From NCBI GenBank assembly GCA_023953835.1, contig JAMLJB010000001.1:496001-560000 (forward strand): DNA of 64,000 nucleotides. The letters are read 5' to 3'. The translations under genes and the position numbers were made by a program. This DNA comes from Rhizobiaceae bacterium. Lineage in GTDB: Bacteria; Pseudomonadota; Alphaproteobacteria; Rhizobiales; Rhizobiaceae. Below, piece by piece: positions 19,431 through 28,457 of this stretch. The notes beneath the pieces are model-generated. The model worked only from the letters and a program-made list of their open reading frames with translations. It was not told where the DNA came from and did not search any database. Position 1 is the stretch's first letter. Each line of letters opens with the position of its first letter.

Positions 19431-21419
19431 TCAGTCCGCCACCGGCAGGATGAGCTGCTGCCCGGGCACAAGCTGGCCCGGATTGCGAAGCTGCGGGTTG
19501 AGGTCGAGTATCTCGCGATAGCGCTCGCCATTGCCGAGTTGGTCGACGGCGATGGACCACAGCGACTGGCCGGGCTTGACCACATATTGCGCATTGGTTG
19601 CGGGCAGCGTCGGCTGCTCGACGGGCGCTTCGGTCTTTTTGTCGGCTGATGGTGGCGGTGCGGGCTGCTCGACGGGCGGCGGCGCGTCCTTGGCCGCGGC
19701 CTTCTTCTCTATCGGCGCAAGGCCCTCGCGCAGTTTCTTCTCGACGGACGCAAGAATGTCCGGCTCCGGCTTCATGTCGCGGGCATGGCGCCATTGGAAC
19801 GTCGCTTCGAGCTGGCGGCCAGCGCGCCAATAGGCGTCGCCCAGGTGGTCGTTCAGCACCGGATCCTCGGGTTTCAGCGAAACGGCGCGTTCAAGTTCGT
19901 TGACGGCTTCCTCGAAGCGGCCCAGCTTGTAGTAAGCCCAGCCGAGCGAATCCACGATGTAACCGTCGCTCGGGCGCAGATCAACCGCCTTGCGGATGAG
20001 GTCCAGCCCCTCCTCGAGGTTCATGTCCATGTCGATCCACGAATAGCCGAGATAGTTCAGCACCTGCGGCTGGTTCGGGTAAAGCTCCAGCGCCTTGCGG
20101 AAGTTCGGCTCGGCCTTCGGCCACTCCTTGATCCGTTCATAGGCGATGCCGCGCTGGTAAAAAACGTTCCAGTCGTCGCGCGCGGGGTTCTTCAGATGCG
20201 CGACCGCCTCGTCATAGAGTTCGGCGGCTGCGCTGAAGTTTTCCTTGGCCGCATAGACGCTGCCGAGCGCAAGATAAGTGCGCATGTCATTCGGGTCTTG
20301 GGCAAGCAGATCCTTGAGGTGGGAAACCGCCTCATCCTGCTTGTCAAGGTCGGCAAGGTTGAGAGCAAGTTGCATCTCTGCGAGCTTCTTGAAGGGCGAA
20401 TTCGCAGGCACGCGGTTGTAAAGCTCGATTGCCGCCTGGCTGTCCTCCTTCTGCTCGGCCCCTTCGGCCAATTGCATCAGGACCAGATCATTGTCGGGGG
20501 AAAGTGCCAACGCATAGTGCAGGTAAAGCCGCACCAGCGGCTCTCCGCCGTCGCGCTCCAGCGCGGTCCCGATATTGAGCAGTGCTTCCGAAATGCCGCC
20601 GGCGGCACCCGGCGCGATCACCCTGATCGGCTTGCCCTCCTCGATCTGCGTGCGCAGCGCGGCAATCGGCAGGCGTCCGGGCGCAAATTCCTCGACCTTG
20701 TCGAGTGCGGCGAGTGCTTCATCCTTCTTGCCCTCGCGGGCCAGGAAGCCCGCATAGGCCTCCGCTGCCCGCAGATAGGTGCCCGGCGCGATCGGCCCCT
20801 GCTCCACATTGTCGAGCGTCAGGCTGTAGGACTCGTCCGCCTTGTCCTTCATGCCCGCCGCTTCTTCGATCAGCGCCTGGTGATAGGTCGTGAAGATCGC
20901 ATACCAGTCCGGCCCCTGGAGATTTTCCAGATAGCTGACAGCGCCTTTCGAATCGCCCGCGCCGAATTTCGCCCAGGCGGTGACGAGACCCGCGATCAGC
21001 GCATCCACGTCCGACTGAAGCGACAGCTTCATCATGTTCTGCGCGCCGGCATAGTCCTTCTTGCGTATGTCGTCGATTGCGAGTGCGAGCCGGGAAAATC
21101 GCTCCGCTTCCGGCACGGTCTTCAGGGCATTGGCATAGGACAGCGATTCATCGAAGCGGCCCGTCGAAATCAGCGCAAGCAGCAGGCTTTGCTGGATTTC
21201 CGTATCGCCCGGGTCGAAGCTCAGCGCCCTCTTGTAGTAGGCAACGGCATCGTCCAGATCGTCATCCGACTCCGCAACCCGTGCGGCCAGATAGGAGCCG
21301 GAGAAAGACCGCACCTGCACCGGGGGCTCGGATTGTTTTGCAAAGACCGGCGAGGCTGCCGGCACGAGTGCCGCAATCGCCGCCAGGCCAATCAGCCAGC
21401 TGGCTCGTCTGTGCTGCAT
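19431..21419 (-). CDS. exported TPR protein with C-terminal LysM domain
   Basis: A 662-residue periplasmic or cell-surface protein. A signal peptide (about residues 1-27, cut near VFA) is followed by roughly a dozen TPR helices (for example AVAYYKRALSFDPGDTEIQQ and LGYSWIDMDMNLEEGLDLI), a Pro/Lys/Ala-rich linker (about 585-610), and a LysM module at about 612-662 (YVVKPGQSLWSIAVDQLGN) that should bind peptidoglycan. TPRs usually scaffold protein complexes, so it may tether partners to the wall. The combination is uncommon. Downstream of the duplicated glycosyltransferases on the same strand. Confidence 0.82.
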   Translation of the reverse strand: MQHRRASWLIGLAAIAALVPAASPVFAKQSEPPVQVRSFSGSYLAARVAESDDDLDDAVAYYKRALSFDPGDTEIQQSLLLALISTGRFDESLSYANALKTVPEAERFSRLALAIDDIRKKDYAGAQNMMKLSLQSDVDALIAGLVTAWAKFGAGDSKGAVSYLENLQGPDWYAIFTTYHQALIEEAAGMKDKADESYSLTLDNVEQGPIAPGTYLRAAEAYAGFLAREGKKDEALAALDKVEEFAPGRLPIAALRTQIEEGKPIRVIAPGAAGGISEALLNIGTALERDGGEPLVRLYLHYALALSPDNDLVLMQLAEGAEQKEDSQAAIELYNRVPANSPFKKLAEMQLALNLADLDKQDEAVSHLKDLLAQDPNDMRTYLALGSVYAAKENFSAAAELYDEAVAHLKNPARDDWNVFYQRGIAYERIKEWPKAEPNFRKALELYPNQPQVLNYLGYSWIDMDMNLEEGLDLIRKAVDLRPSDGYIVDSLGWAYYKLGRFEEAVNELERAVSLKPEDPVLNDHLGDAYWRAGRQLEATFQWRHARDMKPEPDILASVEKKLREGLAPIEKKAAAKDAPPPVEQPAPPPSADKKTEAPVEQPTLPATNAQYVVKPGQSLWSIAVDQLGNGERYREILDLNPQLRNPGQLVPGQQLILPVAD

Positions 21420-21589
21420 CGTCGTCCTTTCAACAGAGGTCGGAAACGCCCATCCGGCCAGATTCGCGCAGGGGTGTTTCAGGAAAGCATGGCCTTTTTA
21501 AGAGGCGAATTCAATCCGGCTCAAATTATCTGCCGAGTGGAGAAAGCCATTATAGCCGCTGTTTCGGAAAATGTCTTTGGTCGGTGCGG

Positions 21590-22546
21590 TTATGGCGATT
21601 GCAAGGCGGCGCCCGGGCCTGATTTCGGGTCGTCTAACTGGTTCAGCGCATCCCGCCACAGTTTTCCACGCTCCGAGACGATGGCATTGAGCCGTTCCCG
21701 ATCCTCGCCCGCAGGGGACTGTTTGTTGTAGGTCAGCGCCTTTTCCAGCAGTTCCAAACCCGCCTTCAGCATCCTGACGGGGATCGCAGGGGGCACAGTT
21801 GGCTGCAACAGGGGCTCGAGCAACGCCTGCTCCATTGGAGAGAATTGCGGATAGTATAGATCGATGATGCGGCATCGAACCCGCGCCAGTTGAAGCCGCA
21901 TTCCATCAACGTGCTGCGACTGCTGCTGCGGGTGGACCCTGTATTTGACCAACCGGTTCTCGAGATTGGCGAAATTGCCGCCCCGCCGCATGATCTCGGC
22001 AAAAAAGCCCCAGTCGAATGCGCTTTTCAGTTCCGGATCGCAGACCAGCCCGCGCGCATCGAGGAACGACCTGCGGAACATAACCGTGGGATTGTACACA
22101 TTTTCGCGACCGGGCAGTAACTGGGCCTTGATGTACGCGTCATGCAAAGGAGCAGGACCGAACGCCTTCAAATTGCCTATGTATTCCAGCGCGCTGCCCA
22201 AAACCGCGATATGCTTGTGCTCGTTCATGAATTCGCACTGGCGCGCAAGCCGGTCCGGAAACGCCATATCGTCGGCATCCATATTCGCGACATATTCGCC
22301 GCTGCCCTGGCTGTAGCCAAGGTTGAAGGCAGTCGCTGTGCCGCTATTCTTGTCGAGCCTGAAATAGCGAAGACGGGGATCGCTGATCGAAGTCGCGATC
22401 TTCATCGTCGCATCGACTGAACCGTCATCGACCACGATCAACTCGAAGTCGCTGAACGTCTGGTTCAGGATGGACCGAATGCTCTCTTCGATAAATTTCT
22501 CCGCATTATATGCGGGCATGACAACGGAAACTCTGGGCACCAACAA
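21590..22546 (-). CDS. family 2 glycosyltransferase (copy A of tandem pair)
   Basis: A 318-residue GT-A fold glycosyltransferase. It has RVSVVMPAYNAEKFIEESIR, the nucleotide-binding DDGS at 40-43 and the metal-binding DADD at 90-93. It would add a sugar from a nucleotide-sugar donor to a polysaccharide or other acceptor. The C-terminal half is divergent and lacks membrane segments. No ATG is suitable; TTG 22546 or GTG 22540 must start it. Its first 45 residues differ from copy B at one position. Lower GC than neighbours suggests acquisition. Confidence 0.85.
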   Translation of the reverse strand: MLVPRVSVVMPAYNAEKFIEESIRSILNQTFSDFELIVVDDGSVDATMKIATSISDPRLRYFRLDKNSGTATAFNLGYSQGSGEYVANMDADDMAFPDRLARQCEFMNEHKHIAVLGSALEYIGNLKAFGPAPLHDAYIKAQLLPGRENVYNPTVMFRRSFLDARGLVCDPELKSAFDWGFFAEIMRRGGNFANLENRLVKYRVHPQQQSQHVDGMRLQLARVRCRIIDLYYPQFSPMEQALLEPLLQPTVPPAIPVRMLKAGLELLEKALTYNKQSPAGEDRERLNAIVSERGKLWRDALNQLDDPKSGPGAALQSP

Positions 22547-22629
22547 GCTCGCAGCTGGATCTGAGATTTATCTATATTAAATTTAAGTAATATAATAGGC
22601 TGCGAGCCTACGATGGTAAAGTTCAATTT
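22547..22629 (-). repeat. duplicated promoter-like leader, copy A
   Basis: These 83 bases are collinear with 23618-23700 and nearly identical, including a very AT-rich core (ATATTAAATTTAAGTAATAT) flanked by GCTCGCAG/CTGCGAG-type arms. The distal end repeats the last bases of ispB (AAATTGA in the leftward sense), so the duplicated unit began at the 3' end of ispB. Confidence 0.8.
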
Positions 22630-22687
22630 ACGCGTCAAGTCGAGAAAGCTGTGAGCGCGTATGCGGATTGGCCGGCGGCGGCCTTGC

Positions 22688-23617
22688 CTATCGTCTCCGC
22701 ATTTCATAGCGCGCCAACGCGTTGCGCCAGAACTTATCACAGGATTCCAATATTATATTGAGCTGTTCGCGATCCTCGCCTGCGGGAGACTGCTTCCTGT
22801 AGAGCAGCGCCCTTTCCATCACCTCCAGACCCTGCATCAGCAAATCGATGGATATTCGGGGAGGACCCACCTGCTGCAACAGGGGTTCAAGGAGGGCCTG
22901 TTCCAAAGGGGATAATTCCGGATAGTACTGATCGATAATGCGGCACCGCACACGCGCCAGTTGAACCCGCAATCCATTGATATCCCGCGATTGTTGCTGC
23001 GGGTGTATCCTGTATTCTACAAGCGGATGCTGGAGGTTCGCAAGATTGCCGCCCCGCCGCATGATCTCGGCGAAAAAACCCCAGTCAAACGCGCCACCCA
23101 ATCCCGGATCACAGATCAGCCTGTGATGGTCGAGAAACAACCTGCGGAAAATGACCGTGGGATTATAGATGTTTCTACAACCGGGAAGTAGTTGGGCCTT
23201 GATGTAAGAGTCATGCAAAGGAGCAGGACCGAGCCCTGTCCGCTCGCCTATGAATTCCATGTTGCCACCCAGAACCGCGACATGTTTGTGCTCGTTCATG
23301 AATTCAAACTGGCGCGCAAGCCGGTCCGGAAACGCCACATCGTCGGCATCCATATTCGCGACATATTCGCCGTTGCTCACGCTATAGCCAAAATTGAAAG
23401 CGGCGGCGGTGCCACCGTTTTTGTCAAGCCTGAAATAGCGAAGGCGAGGATCGCTGATCGAAGTCGCGATGTTGCCCGTGGAGTCTACGGAACCGTCGTC
23501 GACCACGATCAACTCGAAGTCGCTGAACGTCTGGTTCAGGATGGACCGAATGCTCTCTTCGATAAATTTCTCCGCATTATATGCGGGCATGAGAACCGAA
23601 ACTCTGGGCACCAACAA
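22688..23617 (-). CDS. family 2 glycosyltransferase (copy B of tandem pair)
   Basis: A 309-residue paralogue of the gene immediately downstream. It has the same layout: RVSVLMPAYNAEKF at the N-terminus, DDGS at 40-43 and DADD at 90-93. DNA identity with copy A is close to complete in the first 130 bases of coding sequence and falls toward the 3' end, which ends in different residues (YEMRRR here). As in copy A the start must be TTG 23617 or the GTG two codons later. It follows ispB on the same strand; donor and acceptor cannot be inferred. Confidence 0.85.
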   Translation of the reverse strand: MLVPRVSVLMPAYNAEKFIEESIRSILNQTFSDFELIVVDDGSVDSTGNIATSISDPRLRYFRLDKNGGTAAAFNFGYSVSNGEYVANMDADDVAFPDRLARQFEFMNEHKHVAVLGGNMEFIGERTGLGPAPLHDSYIKAQLLPGCRNIYNPTVIFRRLFLDHHRLICDPGLGGAFDWGFFAEIMRRGGNLANLQHPLVEYRIHPQQQSRDINGLRVQLARVRCRIIDQYYPELSPLEQALLEPLLQQVGPPRISIDLLMQGLEVMERALLYRKQSPAGEDREQLNIILESCDKFWRNALARYEMRRR

Positions 23618-23700
23618 GCTCGCAGCTGGATCTGAGATTTATATATATTAAATTTAAGTAATATTATAATCTGCGAGCTTTCGGCGGTAAAGTTCAATTT
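23618..23700 (-). repeat. duplicated promoter-like leader, copy B
   Basis: Near-identical partner of 22547-22629 at a constant offset of 1071 bases. It contains the AT-rich stretch ATATTAAATTTAAGTAATAT and overlaps the ispB stop codon at 23694-23696. Confidence 0.8.
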
Positions 23701-24707
23701 GTCCGGCGGATGCAAAAATCAATCACGTCGATCAGCGCCGATTTTTGCGGCGTGGCTGGCAGTGGGGCCAGCGCATCGCGGGCGATCTCGCCGAAATGCC
23801 GGGCACGGGCGATGGTATCCGCGACCGCGCCGTGGCGCGTCATCAAGTTGATCGCGCGCTCAAGCGCCGCGTCGTCGTTTGCGCCCTGCTCGATCGCACT
23901 TTTCCAGAAATCGCGCTCTTCCGGCCTGCCCCGACGGTAGCTCAGGATCACAGGCAGCGTGATCTTGCCCTCGCGGAAGTCGTCGCCGACATTCTTGCCC
24001 ATGTCGGTGCTCGATCCGCCATAGTCCAGCGCATCGTCGATGAGCTGGAACGCCAGCCCGAGATTGATTCCGTAGGAGCGCAGCGCCGCGCGGTCGGCGC
24101 GCGACGCGCCTGCGATCACCGGCCCGACCTCAGCCGCGGCCGAGAACAGCGCCGCCGTCTTTGCCTTGATGACTGCGAAATGCTCGTCCTCGGTCGTTTC
24201 GAGATTGTTGGCGGCTGCAAGCTGCATGACCTCGCCTTCCGCGATGATCGCAGCGGCGGTGGAGAGGATGTCGAGTGCTTCCAGCGACCCGACCTCGACC
24301 ATCATGCGGAACGCCTGCCCGAGCAGGAAATCACCGACGAGGACGCTGGCCTGGTTGCCCCAGATCGTGCGCGCGGTCTTCTTGCCGCGCCGCATGTCGC
24401 TTTCGTCGACCACGTCGTCGTGCAGCAATGTCGCCGTGTGCATGAACTCGACGCTGGTGGCGAGCTTGATATGGCTGTCGCCCTCATAGCCGAACATGCC
24501 GGCGGCGGCGAGCGTGATCATCGGACGCAGCCTCTTGCCGCCCGACGAGATCAGGTGGTTGGCCACCTCGGGAATCATCTCCACATCGGAGCCGGCTTTG
24601 GACAATATCAGCTCATTCACCCGGCTCATGTCGGACCGGGTCAGATCGATCAAGGGCTTGATCAGCGCCTCGCGCTTGCCGCTATCCAGATTGACGACAA
24701 CACCCAC
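23694..24707 (-). CDS. ispB: polyprenyl (octa/decaprenyl) diphosphate synthase
   Basis: Elongates farnesyl diphosphate with isopentenyl units to the side chain of ubiquinone. The 337-residue protein carries the first Asp-rich motif in LLHDDVVDESDMRRGKKTA and the second in LIDDALDY, with GGKRLRPMITL upstream, as in all trans-prenyl synthases. I chose GTG 24707 because GGAGAAGAG lies a few bases before it; a TTG at 24737 is in frame but unsupported. ubiA at 10.5 kb uses its product. The exact chain length is not readable. Confidence 0.92.
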   Translation of the reverse strand: MGVVVNLDSGKREALIKPLIDLTRSDMSRVNELILSKAGSDVEMIPEVANHLISSGGKRLRPMITLAAAGMFGYEGDSHIKLATSVEFMHTATLLHDDVVDESDMRRGKKTARTIWGNQASVLVGDFLLGQAFRMMVEVGSLEALDILSTAAAIIAEGEVMQLAAANNLETTEDEHFAVIKAKTAALFSAAAEVGPVIAGASRADRAALRSYGINLGLAFQLIDDALDYGGSSTDMGKNVGDDFREGKITLPVILSYRRGRPEERDFWKSAIEQGANDDAALERAINLMTRHGAVADTIARARHFGEIARDALAPLPATPQKSALIDVIDFCIRRTN

Positions 24708-24830
24708 TTGCTCTTCTCCAACCTGCCCCCAAGGCAAGGAGGCAATTTATGACCTGCGCAATCGCGGTTACAGGCGGCGAATTGGCGCGGTGCTGTTTAC
24801 AGCCATGCCACGAGGTGCCAATTCTTGGCA

Positions 24831-25055
24831 ATGATAGAACTGATCAGAACAAACGATGCCGTCGTACTTTCCTTCGTGCAGTCGCTCCTGAAGGATGCGG
24901 GCATCGATTGCCTGCTGGCCGACCAGAACATGAGCGTTCTCGACGGTTCGCTGGGTATCCTGCCTCGCCGGATCATGGTTGCCGAGGACGATGCCGCCAA
25001 GGCGCGCCGCATTCTGTCCGACGCTGGAATCGGCAATGAAATCAGCAACCGCTGA
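24831..25055 (+). CDS. DUF2007 domain protein
   Basis: A 74-residue cytoplasmic protein with the DUF2007 pattern: ELIRTNDAVVLSFVQSLLKDAGIDCLLADQN, then LPRRIMVAEDDAAKARRIL. The fold is ferredoxin-like and has been likened to a signal-transducing PII-type domain; function is unknown. ATG 24831 is preferred over TTG 24825. Its 3' end overlaps the methyltransferase gene by 20 bases in another frame, so the two are translationally coupled. Divergent from ispB. Confidence 0.8.
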   Translation: MIELIRTNDAVVLSFVQSLLKDAGIDCLLADQNMSVLDGSLGILPRRIMVAEDDAAKARRILSDAGIGNEISNR

Positions 25056-25836
25056 ACCTGCCGTCGAAACGGCGCGCTTTACCCGCGATGCATTCCATCG
25101 CGGACGATTCTGGCTGACACAGCCGAAAGATACCGGGCACCGGGCGGGCATGGACGCCATGATGCTTGCCGCCGCCGTGCCCTCCTCATTTGCCGGACGT
25201 GTGGCGGATTTCGGAGCGGGCGCCGGAGCGGCGGGTTTGGCCGTCGCCGCGCGATGTCCAGCGACAGAGGTGGTGCTGGTGGAAAATGCGGCGGAAATGC
25301 TGGAATGCGCCGCGCGCACGCTGGCAGACCCGGCAAATGCGCATGTGGCCGCACGCGCCTCCATCCTTGCCGCCGATCTCGCATTGACCGGCAGGGCGCG
25401 CAACGCAGCCGGGCTGCTCGACAACAGTTTCGACCAAATCGTCATGAACCCGCCTTTTAATGCACCTGCCGACCGCGCGACGCCTGACGCGCTCAGGCGT
25501 GCCGCGCATGTCGGCCATGACGGCCTGCTGGAAAGCTGGATCCGCAGCGCCGCCGCGGTCGTTCGTCCGCGCGGCGGCCTCGCTGCGATCGCGCGGCCCG
25601 AAATGCTGCCCGGCCTGCTTGCTGCCATGGAGGGGCGTTTCGGCGGGGTGGAAATCATGCCGATCCATCCGCGTGACGACAAGGCGGCCATCCGCATCGT
25701 CGTGCGCGCGGTTCGCGGCTCGCGCGGGTCGCTGAAGCTGTCACCTCCGCTCTTTCTCCACGAGCACGGCTCCGACCGCTTCTGCGAAAGGGCCGACGCG
25801 ATAAATAACGGGCTGGCTTCACTTTTCGGCGACTGA
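25036..25836 (+). CDS. class I SAM methyltransferase, TrmN6-like
   Basis: A 266-residue methyltransferase resembling tRNA1(Val) adenine-37 N6-methyltransferase (TrmN6/YfiC). The SAM-binding loop is VADFGAGAGAAGLAVAA (about residues 57-73), the acidic strand end is VVLVENA, and the catalytic motif for amino-group methylation is NPPFN (about 137-141). FHRGRFWLTQPKDTGHRAGMD is a typical N-terminal stretch. tRNA is the expected target from family membership; another N6 or N5 substrate is possible. It overlaps the DUF2007 gene by 20 bases. Confidence 0.85.
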   Translation: MKSATAEPAVETARFTRDAFHRGRFWLTQPKDTGHRAGMDAMMLAAAVPSSFAGRVADFGAGAGAAGLAVAARCPATEVVLVENAAEMLECAARTLADPANAHVAARASILAADLALTGRARNAAGLLDNSFDQIVMNPPFNAPADRATPDALRRAAHVGHDGLLESWIRSAAAVVRPRGGLAAIARPEMLPGLLAAMEGRFGGVEIMPIHPRDDKAAIRIVVRAVRGSRGSLKLSPPLFLHEHGSDRFCERADAINNGLASLFGD

Positions 25837-25896
25837 CGGGTTTGCGCGTGCGCGCCAAGCGCCTACATCAGCGGGTGACACGGAGACAAGACAAGC

Positions 25897-26763
25897 GTGG
25901 CGATCAAGCAAGCCCTTTCCCGCCTTTTGCCAAAATCCATGCGTTCCAACGCGGTCGTCATTCCCGTGGTCCGGCTGCACGGCGCAATCATGGGCGGCTC
26001 GAATGCCCTTCGCCCGACGCTGTCGCTTGCCTCGACGGCGGGGCTGATCGAAAAGGCGTTTGCCGTCAAGGACGCGCCCGCCGTGGCCTTTTCCGTCAAC
26101 TCGCCTGGCGGTTCGCCCGTCCAGTCGCGATTGATCTTCAAGCGCATCCGAGACCTCGCGCGAGAAAAGGACAAGCGGGTGCTGGTTTTTGTCGAGGATG
26201 TCGCGGCCTCTGGCGGTTACATGATCGCGCTGGCGGGTGACGAGATCGTCGCTGACCCCTCCTCTATCGTCGGTTCAATCGGCGTTGTGTCGGCGAGCTT
26301 CGGATTCACCGAACTGATCAAGAAGATCGGCGTTGAGCGGCGCGTGCACACCGCAGGCGACAACAAGGCTGTGCTCGACCCCTTTCGCCCCGAGCGCAAG
26401 GAAGACATCGAGCGCCTGAAGGCGCTTCAGCTCGAAGTGCATGAGACATTCATCGATCTGGTCAAGGAACGGCGCGGCGCGAAACTGAAGGACGATCCCG
26501 ACCTGTTCACCGGCCTGTTCTGGAGCGGCAGGAAGGGGCTGGAGCTTGGGCTGGTCGATGCGCTGGGCGACATGCGTTCGTTCCTCAAAACGCGCTACGG
26601 CGACAAGACCGAATTGAAGCTCATCACGCAGTCGCGTGGCCTTCTCGGGCGCGGGTTCGGCCTGTTCGGCTCGCGCTCCGGCCCTGCGCTTGCGAGCGAA
26701 GCGGTGCATGCCGCGCTGGATGCCACGCAGGAACGTGCACTTTGGTCACGCTTCGGCCTATGA
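25897..26763 (+). CDS. S49 family serine peptidase (SppA/SohB-like)
   Basis: A 288-residue member of the signal-peptide-peptidase A family. The nucleophile lies in EDVAASGGYMIALAGDEIVAD (Ser about 107), followed by SIVGSIGVVS, and the general-base lysine in AGDNKAVLDPF. Such enzymes degrade cleaved signal peptides or small proteins at the inner membrane. This short form lacks the duplicated N-terminal half of E. coli SppA and has no obvious transmembrane segment. The start is GTG 25897. A 61-residue membrane protein and ispE follow on the same strand. Confidence 0.88.
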   Translation: MAIKQALSRLLPKSMRSNAVVIPVVRLHGAIMGGSNALRPTLSLASTAGLIEKAFAVKDAPAVAFSVNSPGGSPVQSRLIFKRIRDLAREKDKRVLVFVEDVAASGGYMIALAGDEIVADPSSIVGSIGVVSASFGFTELIKKIGVERRVHTAGDNKAVLDPFRPERKEDIERLKALQLEVHETFIDLVKERRGAKLKDDPDLFTGLFWSGRKGLELGLVDALGDMRSFLKTRYGDKTELKLITQSRGLLGRGFGLFGSRSGPALASEAVHAALDATQERALWSRFGL

Positions 26764-26854
26764 AACTTTCGTGAATGGACGTAAGCTGGCTTCGCCATAA
26801 AAAAGTCATGCGCACCTTGAGGCTGGACAGTTCAGCCGGGAAAGGATGAAAGGA

Positions 26855-27040
26855 ATGCCGCAGCTCCTCTTTTTAGCCGTCGTTGGCATTGCGGCCTATT
26901 ATGGATACCGGTCCTTCGTTCGTGAGGCGGAACGCGTCACGGCCAAGATCAAGCGCGAGCGCCAGCAGGCCGCAAACGGCACGCACGGCACCCTCGTCAA
27001 GGACCCGGTGACGGGCGAATATCGTCTGGCAAAGGACTGA
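26855..27040 (+). CDS. small single-pass membrane protein
   Basis: A 61-residue protein with one membrane segment (LLFLAVVGIAAYYGYRSF, residues 4-21), then a basic helix rich in Lys/Arg/Glu (EAERVTAKIKRERQQAA) and a tail ending DPVTGEYRLAKD. Function is unknown; similar small proteins are widespread in rhizobia. ATG 26855 is chosen because GGAAAGG lies 9 bases upstream; ATG 26846 sits too close to that site. It ends 9 bases before ispE. Confidence 0.7.
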   Translation: MPQLLFLAVVGIAAYYGYRSFVREAERVTAKIKRERQQAANGTHGTLVKDPVTGEYRLAKD

Positions 27041-27049
27041 TCCAGGTCC

Positions 27050-27910
27050 TTGCCCGACAGAACGCTTCCGGTCGTCGAGGACGCACCGGCCAAGATTAAC
27101 CTCGCCCTGCATGTAACCGGCAAGCGCCCGGACGGATATCATCTGCTGGAGACCCTCGTGGTCTTTACGCGGCTTGGAGACCGGCTGACCGCAACCTGTG
27201 CGGCGCGCGACGATCTTGAGATAACCGGCAGATACGCGACCGGCCTGCCGGTCGATTACTCCAACCTCGTCATCCGGGCGCGCGACGCATTCCGGGCGTG
27301 GTCCCCAAGCGGGCCTGTCCGACTGTCGCTTGAGAAAAACCTGCCGATTGCATCGGGCATTGGCGGCGGATCGAGCGACGCCGCCGCAACCTTGCGCGCG
27401 CTTGCCCGCCTTGAAGGAGAAGAAGGCCGGGACTTTGCAGCGATTGGCGGATCACTCGGCGCGGATGTGCCGATGTGCCTCGTCCTCCGGCCTCTCATTG
27501 CGCGGGGTATCGGTGAAGTGCTGGAGCCGGTTTCGGGCCTGCCCGAACTGGCGCTGGTGCTGGTCAATCCGGGCGTGCACGTCTCGACCCCGGACGTTTT
27601 TCGCGGCCTGCCGCACGCCGACAATCCCGCGCTGGCACCGCTGCCTGAAAAGCTCGATTTCACATCTCTCGTGGCCTGGCTGCGCGCAAGCCGAAACGAC
27701 CTGCAAATGCCCGCCGAGCGGCTGGCGCCTTCGATCGGCGAAGCGCTTGCCGCGCTGGAAGGCACCAATCCTGCTTTCGCGCGCATGTCGGGCTCGGGCG
27801 CAACCTGCTTCGGCATCTATGAAAACGTGGCAGAGGCCGAACGGGCCGCTCAGTTGATGCGCGCCGCCCGCCCCGACTGGTTCATTGCCGCAACATCGAC
27901 ATTGCCCTAG
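27050..27910 (+). CDS. ispE: 4-diphosphocytidyl-2-C-methyl-D-erythritol kinase
   Basis: IspE phosphorylates CDP-methylerythritol with ATP in the non-mevalonate isoprenoid pathway that feeds ispB. The 286-residue GHMP kinase has APAKINLALHVTGKRPDGYH near the start, the ATP-binding LPIASGIGGGSSDAAA, and the late MSGSGATCFGIY. No ATG or GTG lies before the conserved APAKINL, so TTG 27050 with AGGTCC upstream is the probable start. It sits 9 bases before moaB and probably shares its transcript. Confidence 0.93.
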   Translation: MPDRTLPVVEDAPAKINLALHVTGKRPDGYHLLETLVVFTRLGDRLTATCAARDDLEITGRYATGLPVDYSNLVIRARDAFRAWSPSGPVRLSLEKNLPIASGIGGGSSDAAATLRALARLEGEEGRDFAAIGGSLGADVPMCLVLRPLIARGIGEVLEPVSGLPELALVLVNPGVHVSTPDVFRGLPHADNPALAPLPEKLDFTSLVAWLRASRNDLQMPAERLAPSIGEALAALEGTNPAFARMSGSGATCFGIYENVAEAERAAQLMRAARPDWFIAATSTLP

Positions 27911-27919
27911 GTTTGGAAC

Positions 27920-28453
27920 ATGAGCGAACGCCAGTTTATTCCCGTCCGCATTGCCGTCCTGACCGTGTCGGACACGCGCGGATTTGCCGACGACAAATCC
28001 GGGCAGACGCTGGCGGACCGGATCGAAACGGCGGGACATGTGCTTGCCGCGCGCGCCATCGCGACCGACGACGTGGAAAAAATCCGCGCAACAGTGCTGG
28101 AATGGTCGCGGGACGATGGCATCGACGTCATCATCACCACCGGCGGAACGGGCTTCACCGGTCGCGACGTGACGCCCGAAGCACTTGAACCGATCTTCGA
28201 AAAACGCATGGACGGCTTTTCGGAGGTGTTTCACCGCATCTCCTACGACAAGATCGGCACTTCCACGATCCAGTCGCGCGCCACGGGCGGCGTGGTCAAC
28301 GCGACCTTCGTTTTCGTGCTGCCAGGTTCGCCGGGCGCCTGCCGCGACGCATGGGACAGCATATTGAAGGCGCAACTCGACTATCGCCACATGCCCTGCA
28401 ATTTCGTGGAGATCATGCCGCGCCTTGACGAGCATCTAAGGCGCGGCGGCTAG
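27920..28453 (+). CDS. moaB: molybdenum cofactor biosynthesis protein B
   Basis: A 177-residue MoaB/MogA-fold protein that adenylylates molybdopterin before molybdate insertion. Visible motifs are VLTVSDTRGFADDKSGQTL, ITTGGTGFTGRDVTPEAL and LPGSPGACRDAWDSIL, all family hallmarks. It is cytoplasmic and of normal length. It starts 9 bases after ispE, and its end abuts the convergent glycosyltransferase gene. No other molybdopterin genes are in the window. Confidence 0.93.
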   Translation: MSERQFIPVRIAVLTVSDTRGFADDKSGQTLADRIETAGHVLAARAIATDDVEKIRATVLEWSRDDGIDVIITTGGTGFTGRDVTPEALEPIFEKRMDGFSEVFHRISYDKIGTSTIQSRATGGVVNATFVFVLPGSPGACRDAWDSILKAQLDYRHMPCNFVEIMPRLDEHLRRGG

Positions 28454-28457
28454 AGCA

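Noticed and set aside
24749..25039. A 96-codon reading frame with AAGGAGG before its ATG, overlapping the DUF2007 gene
   Set aside because: It covers most of a recognisable protein in another frame and its product shows no fold or family pattern.
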